A stretch of DNA of 64,000 nt from CADEED01 sp963839685 (GTDB lineage: Bacteria; Pseudomonadota; Gammaproteobacteria; Steroidobacterales; Steroidobacteraceae), in the NCBI GenBank assembly GCA_963839685.1, contig CAWIVS010000010.1, positions 248,001-312,000 of the forward strand, written 5' to 3'. Each line of letters opens with the position of its first letter. Positions within the stretch are counted from its first letter, which is position 1. The translations under genes were made by a program, and so were the position numbers. Positions 46,330 through 55,506 of this stretch are shown one piece after another. The notes below the pieces were generated by a model. It was not told where the DNA came from, did no database searches, and saw only the letters and a program-made list of their open reading frames with translations.

Positions 46330-46339
46330 AATCCCTGCC

Positions 46340-46696
46340 ATGAACCTGCAGTCCGAAATCACCTTCTTCACCGAGCTGGCGACTTCGGACAAGGCGCGGC
46401 TGCTGGCCAGTTTCCTGTCGGAGCTGACCATCGAGGCGCGCGCCACCTACGGCTCGACGCTCGATTCGGTCCACGACGGTGCGCGCCTGCGGTTCGTCAA
46501 TGAGACCTGCAATCGCATCACCAAGCTCATCGAACAGTACCTGGGCGATGACAAGGCCCGGCCCGCGGATGACGTGGTGCTGCGCATGCTGCTTTCACCG
46601 CGCGCCGACAAGGTGGCGGAAAAAATGGTTCATGCCGCCTACCGCCGCGCGCTGCAGAACTTCGAGCGCTACGACACCACGGTGTTCATGAGCTAG
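46340..46696 (+). CDS. Conserved hypothetical protein
   Basis: A 118-residue helical protein without signal or membrane helix. It begins MNLQSEITFFTELATSDKAR and contains RFVNETCNRITKLIEQYLGDD. Family unknown to me. It follows the TonB-like gene after ten bases, so it is probably the last gene of that operon and may act in the cytoplasm. Confidence 0.6.
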   Translation: MNLQSEITFFTELATSDKARLLASFLSELTIEARATYGSTLDSVHDGARLRFVNETCNRITKLIEQYLGDDKARPADDVVLRMLLSPRADKVAEKMVHAAYRRALQNFERYDTTVFMS

Positions 46697-46700
46697 TCGA

Positions 46701-46739
46701 GGCGCAAGCGCCACGACGGAAAACGTCGCCGAAGCGGCG
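46701..46739 (+). terminator. Tandem hairpins after the envelope operon
   Basis: GGCGC-AA-GCGCC (46701-46712) and CGCCG-AAG-CGGCG (46727-46739) can form two short GC-rich hairpins just after the stop at 46696. There is no T-run, so classical intrinsic termination is doubtful; a role in transcript end protection is possible. Confidence 0.35.
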
Positions 46740-46795
46740 GACCGTGCATGAGCTATCCCGAATCCGGTCCACCGATCTGCTAACTTCCGGGGCGA

Positions 46796-48769
46796 ATGCT
46801 TGATTCGCCGCTACCGCTCATCATCCTGCTGCTCGCCGCCTCGGTGTTCGTCGTCACCCTGGCGCGGCGCCTCGGGCTGCCGTCCATCCTGGGGTACGTC
46901 ACCGTAGGCCTGGCGCTCGGGCCGCATGCCTTCGGGCTGTTCCCGGAGTCCGGCACCACACACCTGCTGGGCGAGCTGGGCGTCGTGTTCCTGCTATTCA
47001 CGCTGGGCCTGGAATTCTCCTGGCCGCGCATGGTGGCCATGCGCCGCGAGGTATTCGGTCTCGGCAGCCTGCAGGTATTCGGCACCACGGCGGTCGTGGC
47101 CCTCATCGCCCACATGTTCGGACTTCCCTGGGCGCAGAGCATCGTGCTGGGCGGCGTGGTGGCGATGAGTTCCACCGTGCTCATCGTGCAGCAGCTCGCC
47201 GAACGCGCCGAGCTGAACCGCACCCACGGCCGGCTGGCCTTCAGCGTGGTGTTGTTCCAGGACATTGCCGTGGTGCCGTTCCTGGCACTGGCCGCCGCGC
47301 TGGCGCCGGGCAAGGAGGCCTTCAACGTCGCGGCCATCGTGAGCCTGCTGGCCGCGGGCATCGCGCTGGTGCTGGTGGTGCTGGCCGCCGGACGCTGGCT
47401 GCTGCGTCCCCTGCTGTACGTGATCGCGAACAGTCATGTGCGCGAGTTGTTCACGCTGGCGGTGCTGCTGGTGGCGCTGGCCGCGGCCTGGGGCGCTCAG
47501 CTGGCCGGATTCTCCATGGCGCTGGGCGCCTTTCTCGCCGGCATGATGCTGGCGGAGACCGAGTACAGCCACCAGGTGGAAAGCGTCATCCGCCCGTTCC
47601 GCGACATCCTGTTAGGCCTGTTCTTCATCTCGGTGGGCATGCTGCTCGACTTCAACGCGCTGTGGCGCGAGTTCGGCCTGATCCTCGGCCTGCTGGTGGC
47701 GCTGGTGTGCGTGAAGACTCTGGTCGCGGCGGCCGCCACCCGGCTGTTCGTCGACTCGGCCTTCAAATCGGTGCGCACCGGCATCACGCTCGCCGTGGGT
47801 GGCGAGTTCGGCATTGCGTTATTGACTCTCTTGCTGCAGAACCGCGCCATCGATCCCGCCATCGCGCGACCCATGCTGGTCGCGGTGGTGCTGGCCATGG
47901 TCCTGGCGCCCCTGTTCCTCGCCAACAACAAACGCATGGCCCGCTGGTTGCTGGGTGAACGCGGTCCGCCGAAGACCGCCATCGAACGCGAGGACGCCGC
48001 CACCCAGGCGGTCGCCAAACGCGAGCACGTCATCCTGTGCGGCTTCGGCCGCGTCGGCCAGAACGTGGGGCGTGTGCTGGAGGCGCAGGGCTTCGAATAC
48101 ATCGCCATCGATCTCGATCCGGTACGGGTGCGCACCGCGCGGCAGATCGGCCATCCGGTGGTGTACGGAGATTCCGCCGACGAGCAGGTCCTCGAGGAAT
48201 GCGGCCTCGCCACCGCCAACGCCGTGGTGATCTCGTTCTCCGACCCGCGCATCGCGCTCGCCATCCTGCGTTCGTTGCGGCGTCTGCGCGGTGATGTACC
48301 GGTGCTGGTGCGCACTCCCGATGACACGCGGGCGCGCGAGCTGAAAGAGGCCGGCGCCACCGAGGTGGTGCCCGAGGCCTTCGAAGCCAGCCTGATGCTG
48401 GCCTCACATGTATTGATGTCGCTGAAGGTACCGGCGGCGCGGGTCATGCGCTCGGTCCAGGATCTGCGCAGCAACCGCTACGAGATGCTGCGCAATGTCA
48501 TCGCGCGCGGCGACGACTCGACGAACGATGCGGGGTTCGAAGAACAGGTGCGTTCGGTGGTGGTGCCGCCGGGTTCCTGGTGCATTGGCAAGGCGGTCGA
48601 GGAGGTGCGCCGCGCCGGCGCGGAAGTCGCATTCACGGGCATCCGCCGCCAGGGCATCCTGGGCCGCGATCCTTCCGGCGACACCGAGTTCCAGGAAGGT
48701 GACATCGTGGTGATCTACGGCACGCCCGACGCACTCGAGCACGCCGAAGCCGTGCTGCTGGCGGGCTGA
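46796..48769 (+). CDS. Monovalent cation:proton antiporter-2 (Kef/CPA2) family protein
   Basis: A 657-residue membrane transporter. About twelve helices fill residues 5-385 (GYVTVGLALGP, GVVFLLFTLGLEFSW, GGVVAMSSTVLIVQQLAER, GLFFISVGMLLD). A TrkA-N Rossmann domain begins at ILCGFGRVGQNVGRVLEAQG and a TrkA-C domain follows near the C-terminus (RQGILGRDP, EFQEGDIVVIYG). Such proteins export K+ or Na+ in exchange for protons, gated by nucleotide or glutathione adducts. No KefF-type ancillary gene is beside it. The ATG at 46796 begins the first helix. Confidence 0.92.
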   Translation: MLDSPLPLIILLLAASVFVVTLARRLGLPSILGYVTVGLALGPHAFGLFPESGTTHLLGELGVVFLLFTLGLEFSWPRMVAMRREVFGLGSLQVFGTTAVVALIAHMFGLPWAQSIVLGGVVAMSSTVLIVQQLAERAELNRTHGRLAFSVVLFQDIAVVPFLALAAALAPGKEAFNVAAIVSLLAAGIALVLVVLAAGRWLLRPLLYVIANSHVRELFTLAVLLVALAAAWGAQLAGFSMALGAFLAGMMLAETEYSHQVESVIRPFRDILLGLFFISVGMLLDFNALWREFGLILGLLVALVCVKTLVAAAATRLFVDSAFKSVRTGITLAVGGEFGIALLTLLLQNRAIDPAIARPMLVAVVLAMVLAPLFLANNKRMARWLLGERGPPKTAIEREDAATQAVAKREHVILCGFGRVGQNVGRVLEAQGFEYIAIDLDPVRVRTARQIGHPVVYGDSADEQVLEECGLATANAVVISFSDPRIALAILRSLRRLRGDVPVLVRTPDDTRARELKEAGATEVVPEAFEASLMLASHVLMSLKVPAARVMRSVQDLRSNRYEMLRNVIARGDDSTNDAGFEEQVRSVVVPPGSWCIGKAVEEVRRAGAEVAFTGIRRQGILGRDPSGDTEFQEGDIVVIYGTPDALEHAEAVLLAG

Positions 48770-48823
48770 CAGGTCAGCGAAACATCATGATGCGCGCGAT
48801 CGTCGCGTTCGACTGCTTGCACG

Positions 48824-49249
48824 GTGCTCCGGCGACCCGGTGTCAGCAAAGGTCCGCCCAGGCCGGTCGAATCCGAGTGGCTGGTGACCACGGGCGGCGG
48901 TTTCAAGGTCGACGGCGATGTCCGTCACCACGAGGGGCGCCTGCGCTACCTGCTGCAATTCCGGCTGCGCAAACCTGTCACCGAAACTCTGTACGTGACA
49001 GTGGATTTCGAGAATCCCCAGGACCGGAACCTGACCCTGTTCACCGAGTACGAGATTCTGCCTGGCACCACCCGCTTCGGGGTGGTATCGGAAATGTTTG
49101 CCCACATCCGCATTCGCGACAAATACCAGGTCAAGGTGTGGATCTATGCCGACGTGAATCGAAAGCAATTGCTGGGCACGCACGAGCAATGGGTATTGTT
49201 CGACATGCCGCGCGCGCTGGTCGAGCAACTCGGGATCAAGATTCTCTGA
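48824..49249 (+). CDS. Hypothetical protein, first copy of a tandem pair
   Basis: A beta-rich protein of about 141 residues. The useful features are FQLRKPV-like strands (YLLQFRLRKPVTETLYVTVDF), then YQVKVWIYADVNRKQLLGTH and LFDMPRALVEQLG. No signal peptide. The GTG start is not well supported and the first 20 residues may be non-coding. The C-terminal 60 residues recur in the next gene. Confidence 0.5.
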   Translation: MLRRPGVSKGPPRPVESEWLVTTGGGFKVDGDVRHHEGRLRYLLQFRLRKPVTETLYVTVDFENPQDRNLTLFTEYEILPGTTRFGVVSEMFAHIRIRDKYQVKVWIYADVNRKQLLGTHEQWVLFDMPRALVEQLGIKIL

Positions 49250-49549
49250 ATGCCGGCTACGACGGGTCGACAACCTGAATCGCGCGCTGCCCGGTTTCGC
49301 CGCTTTCTTGTTGCTGGCAAGGTCGCTTGGTCCCGCACGGCCGTAATGGAACGGTTCAGTACCGGCGCCACGAGCTTCGAGACGAAATCCGAAGAAATTC
49401 ACGCCATCCGCAACCGCTACAGGTACCGCGTGAAGGTGTGGATCCACGCCGACTTGAAACGCAAGCAATTGCTGGGCACGCACGAGCAGCTGGTGCTGTT
49501 CAACATGCCGCGCGAGTTGCTCGAGCGCTTCGGGGTCAGTCTCCTGTGA
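49250..49549 (+). CDS. Hypothetical protein, shortened duplicate of the previous gene
   Basis: A 99-residue frame whose start directly follows the previous stop. From about residue 40 it parallels the preceding protein (YRVKVWIHADLKRKQLLGTH, LFNMPRELLERFG), while the first 40 residues are Arg-rich and dissimilar. It is probably a partial tandem duplicate, perhaps no longer functional. Confidence 0.5.
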   Translation: MPATTGRQPESRAARFRRFLVAGKVAWSRTAVMERFSTGATSFETKSEEIHAIRNRYRYRVKVWIHADLKRKQLLGTHEQLVLFNMPRELLERFGVSLL

Positions 49550-49620
49550 CAGCGCGCTAACTACCTTCAGACCCGGGACGCCCCGTAGGTCGCGCGCACC
49601 GGCTTGTGGTGCACGGAAGA

Positions 49621-50568
49621 CTAATTCTTCTCCATGGGCGTGATGGGCGTTTCCCTGCCGAGGCTGAGCAACAGCACGCTGGCGACGATCATGGCGCTGC
49701 CGAGCAGTTGCCAGCCGTTGAGGCGCTCGCCCAGGAACAGTGCCGCGAGCACGATGGTGGTCGGGGGGCCGATGGTGCTGCCGATGGCTGCGCGCTGCGC
49801 GCCGACGCTGCGCACGCCTTCGGCCTGCATGAGCCCCGGCAGGAACATGCACGCGATCGCGAGTATGCCGAGCAGCATCCAGTCATGCGCCGCGAGCGGT
49901 GCGAGCTCGGCGACCGAGCGGAACAATGCGAAGTGGATCGCCAGCGCCACCGCGGATGAGCCCATGGCGATGGCGGCGAAACGCGTGGCGCCGAGCTCCT
50001 GCGTGTAACGTTCGCCGATCAGGAAGTAGACGGCGGTAGTCAGGGCGGCGATCAGCACCAGCATGGCGCCGAACAGGTTCTGCCGCAGCTCGGTGAAGTC
50101 GATGCCCCCCATCGCCAGGAAGATTCCGGCGTAGGTCAGCAGCAGGGCGAGGACCAGGCGCGTTTCCGGCGCGCGTCGCTTCATGATCGAACTGATCAGC
50201 ACCACCAGCGCCGGATAGCTGAACAGCAGCACGCGCTCGATCGAGGCGTCGATGAGCGTCAGCGCCCAGAAATCCACCAGCGCTCCGATGTAATAACAGA
50301 CGATTCCGGCGAGCGCGGCGGCGAATACGGCGGCCGGCCGCGGCCGCGCGGCAGGACTCCCATCTGCAGCCGCTGCGCCCGGTCGCAGCGCGATCCACCC
50401 GAACAGCGGCATGGCGAGCAGCGCGCGCACGGTCACCAGCAGCTCGAACCCCACGCCCCGCTGATACAGCGCCTTGCTGAACAGCCCCTTGCTGGCAAAC
50501 AGGATGGCCGCAGCGGCGACAAACAACATGCCGAGACGCTGCCGTTCAAGGGAATTGGGTTGCTGCAT
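49621..50568 (-). CDS. EamA/DMT-family transporter
   Basis: A 315-residue membrane protein with about ten helices in two EamA-like halves (LFVAAAAILFASKGLFSKALY, VLLFSYPALVVLISSIMKRR; later LIGERYTQELGATRFAAIAMG and TTIVLAALFLGERLNGWQLLG). It probably exports a small metabolite or amino acid. The ATG at 50568 gives a normal EamA N-terminus. It is divergent from ppc, with 58 bases between the two starts. Confidence 0.88.
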   Translation of the reverse strand: MQQPNSLERQRLGMLFVAAAAILFASKGLFSKALYQRGVGFELLVTVRALLAMPLFGWIALRPGAAAADGSPAARPRPAAVFAAALAGIVCYYIGALVDFWALTLIDASIERVLLFSYPALVVLISSIMKRRAPETRLVLALLLTYAGIFLAMGGIDFTELRQNLFGAMLVLIAALTTAVYFLIGERYTQELGATRFAAIAMGSSAVALAIHFALFRSVAELAPLAAHDWMLLGILAIACMFLPGLMQAEGVRSVGAQRAAIGSTIGPPTTIVLAALFLGERLNGWQLLGSAMIVASVLLLSLGRETPITPMEKN

Positions 50569-50611
50569 AAGTGCATGATTCCAGACGCGGTGGCGGATGC
50601 TCAATCCCCGG

Positions 50612-50631
50612 GGCATTCACTGTAGAATGCC
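50612..50631. promoter_or_regulatory. Inverted repeat over the ppc start codon
   Basis: GGCATTC (50612-50618) and GAATGCC (50625-50631) are exact inverted arms with a six-base loop; the ATG of ppc lies in the second arm. As RNA the hairpin would hide the start codon. No clear Shine-Dalgarno is visible, so it may set translation level or be chance. Confidence 0.35.
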
Positions 50632-53359
50632 GCGCTCCGTGAAGCGCGACGACATTCAGTTCCCGGCCAAGCATTCTGCGCTGCGCGACGACGTGCACGT
50701 GCTCGGGGCGCTGGTCGGCGACGTGCTCAAGGACCAGGGCGGCGAGGCGTTGTTCGACCTGGTCGAGAAGGATCGACTGCTCGCGATCCGGCGCCGCGCC
50801 GGCGATCGCGAAGCCGCGGCGGAGCTCAGCATCCAGTTGCGCGGGCGTGCCCCGCAGATGGCGCGCGATCTCGCCCGCGCATTTTCCATGTGGTTCCGCG
50901 TCGTGAACCTGGCTGAGAAAGTGCATCGTATCCGCCGGCGGCGCGGCTATTTCCTCGAAGCCGGCGAGCACGCGCAGCCGGGCGGCGTGGAAGCGGCGTT
51001 CCTTGCGCTCAAGGAGCGCGGTGCGGGTCTCGCCGAGGTCCTCGAGCTGCTGAAGAAGACTCACATCGAGCCGGTGTTCACCGCGCATCCCACCGAGAGC
51101 GCGCGCCGGACCTTGCTGCGCAAGAACCAGCGCATCGCAGGCCTGCTGCTGGACCGGCTCGATCCCACGCTCACGCCGCAGGAACTGCGTCAGAACTGGA
51201 GACGGGTGCGCACCGAGGTGACCACCGCCTGGCAGACCGAGGATCACCCGCGCGAGCGGCTCACGGTGGCGGACGAACGCGAACACGTGGTGTTCTATCT
51301 CGCCGAGATCCTGTATCGCATCCTGCCGGCCTTCTATGGAGAGCTCGCCGAGGCTTTGGGCAAGGTGTACGGCGTGCAGCCGGACTCGCTCGAATTGCCC
51401 AACATCGTGAGCTTCGGGACCTGGGTGGGCGGCGATATGGACGGCAACCCGGACGTACACGCGAAGACCATCCGCGAGACGCTGGCGCGCCAACAGCAGG
51501 TCATCATCAATGCCTACTACGGCGAGTGCCAGAATCTGGCGCAACTGCTGTCGCAGAGCGCGAGCCGCAGCGCCGTCACGCCCGAGCTCGCGCAACGTAT
51601 CGAGTTGTACGCGACGTTGATTCCGGGCGCGCTCGGTATCACGCCCATGCGCCACGATCGCATGCCGTACCGGGTGTTCCTTGGGCAGGTATCCGAACGC
51701 CTGCGCCTCACCTACGACGGCCGGCCCAACGGCTACGAAGGGCCGCAGCATTTCCTGCGCGACCTCAAGCTCATCGCCACCAGCCTCCGGGCGAATCGCG
51801 GCTTCCATGCCGGCTGGGCCAACGTGCAGCGCCTGATCCGGCGCGTGGAGACCTTCGGCTTTCACCTGGCGACGCTCGATCTTCGCCAGCAGTCTGAGAT
51901 CCATCATCGCGTCATCGGCCAGGGACTCGACGATCCGGGCTGGATGGCGCGTACGCCCGCCGAACGCCACGACCTGCTGGTCCGCGCCATCGAGCGCGAT
52001 GTGGGCGCCAAGGTGGAGCTGGACGCCCTGGGCAGGCGCACGCTCGGCGTTTTCGAGGCGATCCTGCAGGCACGCCACCGCTACGGTCCGGATGCGATCG
52101 GCTATTACATTGTCAGCGGCACGCAGGCCGCGGACGATGTGCTGGCTCCCTTGTTGCTGGCGCGCTGGGCCGAAGCCTACGACCGCAATTCAGGCGAAGT
52201 CGCGGTCGACATCGCGCCGCTGTTCGAATCGGTCGATGCGCTCCAGCAGTGTGGCGACGTGATGCGAACCTTGTTAGGTGACCCGCTGTACCGGCGACAC
52301 CTGGAGGCGCGCGGCCGTACCCAGTGCGTGGCGCTGGGATATTCCGATGCCAACAAGGAGAGTGGCATCTGCGCGGCGCGCCAGGCGGTGTTTCGCGCGC
52401 AGGCGGACCTGTCCGCGGCGCTGTCGGCCGCCAACGAGCGTTACGTCATCTTCCACGCGCGCGGTGGCAGCATCGCGCGTGGCGGCGGACGCGTGGATTC
52501 CCTGGTACGGACCGCACCAGCCGGCACGGTCAATGGCGTGTTGCGCCTGACCGAGCAGGGTGAGGTCATCAACCAGGGCTATGGCTTGAGACCGATTGCC
52601 ATGCGCACGCTGGAGCGCGCCTTTCACGCGTTGATCCTGCCGCTCGGGGGGACGGCGACCGGTGCCGAGGCGACTTCCGAACATCTGCAGTTCGCCGCCC
52701 GCCTGGCCGCCGTGAGCCGTCAGCATTACCGGCGTTATGTGCACGTCAGGGATTTCAACGCATGGTTCCAGGCGGTCACTCCCATTGACGTGATCACACG
52801 GATGCAGATCGGCTCGCGGCCCGCGGAGCGCCCGGGCAAGGAGGGCTTCGAAGCCCTGCGTGCGGTCCCGTGGGTGTTTGCCTGGACACAGTCGCGCCAC
52901 ATGCTGCCCGCCTGGTACGGCGCCGGCCTGGGCCTCAAGACGGCGGTCGACGAGCTCGGGCTCGCGACGGCGCGTTCGGCCTACGGCGAATGGACGTTTT
53001 TCGCGACGCTCATCGATGATCTCGAGGCGTCGCTGGCGCGGGCCGACCTGGAGATCGCCGCCGCCTACGAATCACTGGCGGATGCCCGGCACAAGGATTT
53101 CGCCGCGCAGGCGCGCGCGGAATTCGAACTGGTTCGCCAGCAGGTGCTGGAAATCAAGCAGATCAGCGCGTTACTGGACCGCGACGCGACGTTGCAGCGC
53201 GCCATCGAGCTGCGTAACCCGTACGTGGACCCGATCAACCTCCTGCAGGTGGACCTGCTGCGTCGCTGGCGCGAATCGGGCCGCCAGGACCGGGAGCTGT
53301 TTGAAGCCCTGCTGGCGTGCATCGCGGGCATTGCCGAGGGACTGCAAAGTACCGGATGA
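50627..53359 (+). CDS. ppc: Phosphoenolpyruvate carboxylase
   Basis: A 910-residue cytoplasmic enzyme converting PEP and bicarbonate to oxaloacetate, the anaplerotic step for the TCA cycle. Signatures in order: EPVFTAHPTESARR with catalytic His154, FGTWVGGDMDGNP, LRQQSEIH, LGYSDANKESG with Lys577, FHARGGSIARGGG and a C-terminal RNPYVDPIN. Length is normal for bacterial PEPC. The C-terminal NTG of the typical family is replaced by QSTG. Start at 50627 matches a usual N-terminus. Confidence 0.97.
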   Translation: MPRSVKRDDIQFPAKHSALRDDVHVLGALVGDVLKDQGGEALFDLVEKDRLLAIRRRAGDREAAAELSIQLRGRAPQMARDLARAFSMWFRVVNLAEKVHRIRRRRGYFLEAGEHAQPGGVEAAFLALKERGAGLAEVLELLKKTHIEPVFTAHPTESARRTLLRKNQRIAGLLLDRLDPTLTPQELRQNWRRVRTEVTTAWQTEDHPRERLTVADEREHVVFYLAEILYRILPAFYGELAEALGKVYGVQPDSLELPNIVSFGTWVGGDMDGNPDVHAKTIRETLARQQQVIINAYYGECQNLAQLLSQSASRSAVTPELAQRIELYATLIPGALGITPMRHDRMPYRVFLGQVSERLRLTYDGRPNGYEGPQHFLRDLKLIATSLRANRGFHAGWANVQRLIRRVETFGFHLATLDLRQQSEIHHRVIGQGLDDPGWMARTPAERHDLLVRAIERDVGAKVELDALGRRTLGVFEAILQARHRYGPDAIGYYIVSGTQAADDVLAPLLLARWAEAYDRNSGEVAVDIAPLFESVDALQQCGDVMRTLLGDPLYRRHLEARGRTQCVALGYSDANKESGICAARQAVFRAQADLSAALSAANERYVIFHARGGSIARGGGRVDSLVRTAPAGTVNGVLRLTEQGEVINQGYGLRPIAMRTLERAFHALILPLGGTATGAEATSEHLQFAARLAAVSRQHYRRYVHVRDFNAWFQAVTPIDVITRMQIGSRPAERPGKEGFEALRAVPWVFAWTQSRHMLPAWYGAGLGLKTAVDELGLATARSAYGEWTFFATLIDDLEASLARADLEIAAAYESLADARHKDFAAQARAEFELVRQQVLEIKQISALLDRDATLQRAIELRNPYVDPINLLQVDLLRRWRESGRQDRELFEALLACIAGIAEGLQSTG

Positions 53360-53368
53360 TGACACCTG

Positions 53369-53707
53369 ATGGACTCACGGCTCACGGCGCCGAAGGAATC
53401 GGGCTTTCGCAGTCTTGCGGAGTTCTATCCTTACTACCTGTCCGAGCATCGGCACCCGGTGTCGCGCGCGTTGCATTACGTGGGTACCTGGGGTGCGGTC
53501 TTGTGCCTGCTCGCGCTGATCTCCACGGGCAACGGCTGGTGGTTGCTCGGCGCGCTGTTCTGCGGGTACAGCTTCGCCTGGTTGGGTCATTTCCGCTACG
53601 AACACAATCGGCCCGCGACATTCCGTCACCCGTTCTACAGCTTCGCCAGCGATTTCCGGATGTGGTGGGAATTGAACCTGGGCAGACTCAAGTTTCGTGA
53701 CCGATAA
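53369..53707 (+). CDS. Mpo1/DUF962-like membrane protein
   Basis: A 112-residue protein with two membrane helices (GAVLCLLALISTGNGWWLL, then ALFCGYSFAWLGHF). The histidine pattern SEHRHPVSRALHYVGT and LGHFRYEHNRPATFRHP matches the DUF962/Mpo1 family, whose yeast member is an iron-dependent 2-hydroxy fatty acid dioxygenase. The same activity here is inference. It is ten bases after ppc and its last 11 bases overlap the start of the ABC exporter gene. Confidence 0.82.
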   Translation: MDSRLTAPKESGFRSLAEFYPYYLSEHRHPVSRALHYVGTWGAVLCLLALISTGNGWWLLGALFCGYSFAWLGHFRYEHNRPATFRHPFYSFASDFRMWWELNLGRLKFRDR

Positions 53708-55484
53708 CCCGTCCTCGGAACGGCCCAAGGCCAGGTCACTCAAACCGCTGCGCGCGCTGCTGCCGTTCCTGGCGCCGTATCGCACCAGGATGATGATCGC
53801 GTTGATAGCGCTCGTGTTCGCCGCCGCGGCCATGCTGGCATTGCCGCAGGCGCTCAAGAACGTAATCGACAAGGGATTCTCAGCTGCTAACGCAGCTGCC
53901 ATCGACAAGTATTTTCTACTGCTGCTTGCAGCAGCAGCTGTTTTCTCCGCGTTCGCCAGCTTGCGCATGTACCTGGTGAACTGGATCGGCGAGCGCGTGG
54001 TCGCCGACCTGCGCAGCGCGGTCTATCACCGCGTGATCCGCATGGACCCGGCGTTCTTCGAGGTCACCAAGACGGGCGAGGTATTGTCGCGACTGACCAC
54101 CGACACGACGCTGATCCAGTCGCTGTCAGGCATCGGTCTGTCCATCCTGCTGCGTTCGATGGTGTCATTTCTCGGCTCACTGGTGCTGCTGCTGCTGACC
54201 AGCCTCAAGCTGGCGCTCATCATCTTCGCGCTGATTCCCACCGTGCTCGCACCCATGCTGATCTTCGGCCGGCGCGTGCGGCGCCTGTCGCGCGATTCGC
54301 AGGACCGGGTGGCCGATACCTCGGGCCTGGCCGGCGAGACGCTCAACGCCATCCAGACCGTGCAGGCCTTCACGCTCGAGGAATTGCACGGCCGGCGTTA
54401 TGACGCCGCCGTGGAGGAGAGTTTTTCGACCGCCGTACGCCGCACGCGCGTGCGCGCCTGGCTGATCGCCGCGGCCATCATGACGACGTTCTCTTCCGTC
54501 ACGCTGGTGTTGTGGTTGGGCGCGCGCGCGGTGCTCGACGGCAGCATGACGGGCGGTGATCTCGCCAAGTTCCTGAGTTACGCCATCTTCATGGGAACGG
54601 CCGTGGCGGCGCTGGCGGAGATGTGGGGCGAGCTGCAACGTGCCTCGGGCGCCATGGAACGCACCGTGGAGCTGCTGGGATCGCGGCCGTCCATCGTCGT
54701 GCCGACCAGACCCGTGGCGTTGAATCCGGCCGAGAAGGGCCAGATTTCATTCGAACACCTGTCATTCAATTATCCGTCACGGCCCGACACGCGTGCGCTC
54801 AGCGACTTTCACCTGGATATCGCGCCGGGTGAAACCGTGGCCTTCGTGGGCCCGTCAGGCGCGGGCAAGAGCACGGTATTCCAGCTGCTGCTGCGCTTTT
54901 ACGATCCATCCGCGGGACGCATCCTCGTCGACGGTGTCGACATCGCCAACGCCGATCCGCAGCGGGTGCGCGCGCGCATCGGCCTGGTTCCGCAGGAAAC
55001 CATGATTTTCGGTGCGAGCGCGCGCGAGAACATTCGTTACGGACGGCCCGATGCCAGCGACGCGGAAATCGAGGCGGCGGCACACGCGGCGGCCGCCGAC
55101 GACTTCATCCGCAAATTGCCCGAAGGATTCGACACGTTCCTCGGCGAGCGCGGCGCGCGGCTGTCGGGCGGCCAGAAGCAACGCATCGCGATCGCGCGTG
55201 CCATCCTCAAGAATCCGCCCATCCTGCTGCTCGACGAGGCCACCAGTTCGCTGGATTCGGAGAGTGAGCGCCTGGTGCAGGATGCGCTCGAGAAGCTCAT
55301 GCGCAACCGCACCACGCTGGTGATCGCGCACCGCCTGGCCACCGCCATCAACTCCGATCGCATCGTGGTCGTGGATCGCGGCCGCATCGCCGGAACGGGT
55401 CGCCACGAACAGCTGCTGCGCGACAATGCGTTGTACTCGCGACTCGCAGAGCTACAATTTGGCGAACGTTCCGACGCCGCCTAG
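53697..55484 (+). CDS. MsbA-like ABC transporter (fused membrane and ATPase domains)
   Basis: A 595-residue half-transporter. Six membrane helices over about residues 25-310 precede an ATPase domain with Walker A GPSGAGKST (Lys391), signature LSGGQKQR, Walker B PILLLDEATSS and H-loop IAHRLATA. It would work as a homodimer exporting lipid or drug-like substrates from the inner membrane; MsbA-type lipid A export is one possibility given the LpxH-like gene nearby. The GTG start overlaps the Mpo1-like gene. Confidence 0.92.
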   Translation: MTDNPSSERPKARSLKPLRALLPFLAPYRTRMMIALIALVFAAAAMLALPQALKNVIDKGFSAANAAAIDKYFLLLLAAAAVFSAFASLRMYLVNWIGERVVADLRSAVYHRVIRMDPAFFEVTKTGEVLSRLTTDTTLIQSLSGIGLSILLRSMVSFLGSLVLLLLTSLKLALIIFALIPTVLAPMLIFGRRVRRLSRDSQDRVADTSGLAGETLNAIQTVQAFTLEELHGRRYDAAVEESFSTAVRRTRVRAWLIAAAIMTTFSSVTLVLWLGARAVLDGSMTGGDLAKFLSYAIFMGTAVAALAEMWGELQRASGAMERTVELLGSRPSIVVPTRPVALNPAEKGQISFEHLSFNYPSRPDTRALSDFHLDIAPGETVAFVGPSGAGKSTVFQLLLRFYDPSAGRILVDGVDIANADPQRVRARIGLVPQETMIFGASARENIRYGRPDASDAEIEAAAHAAAADDFIRKLPEGFDTFLGERGARLSGGQKQRIAIARAILKNPPILLLDEATSSLDSESERLVQDALEKLMRNRTTLVIAHRLATAINSDRIVVVDRGRIAGTGRHEQLLRDNALYSRLAELQFGERSDAA

Positions 55485-55506
55485 ACCAACAAAGCTGGAG
55501 AAGAAC

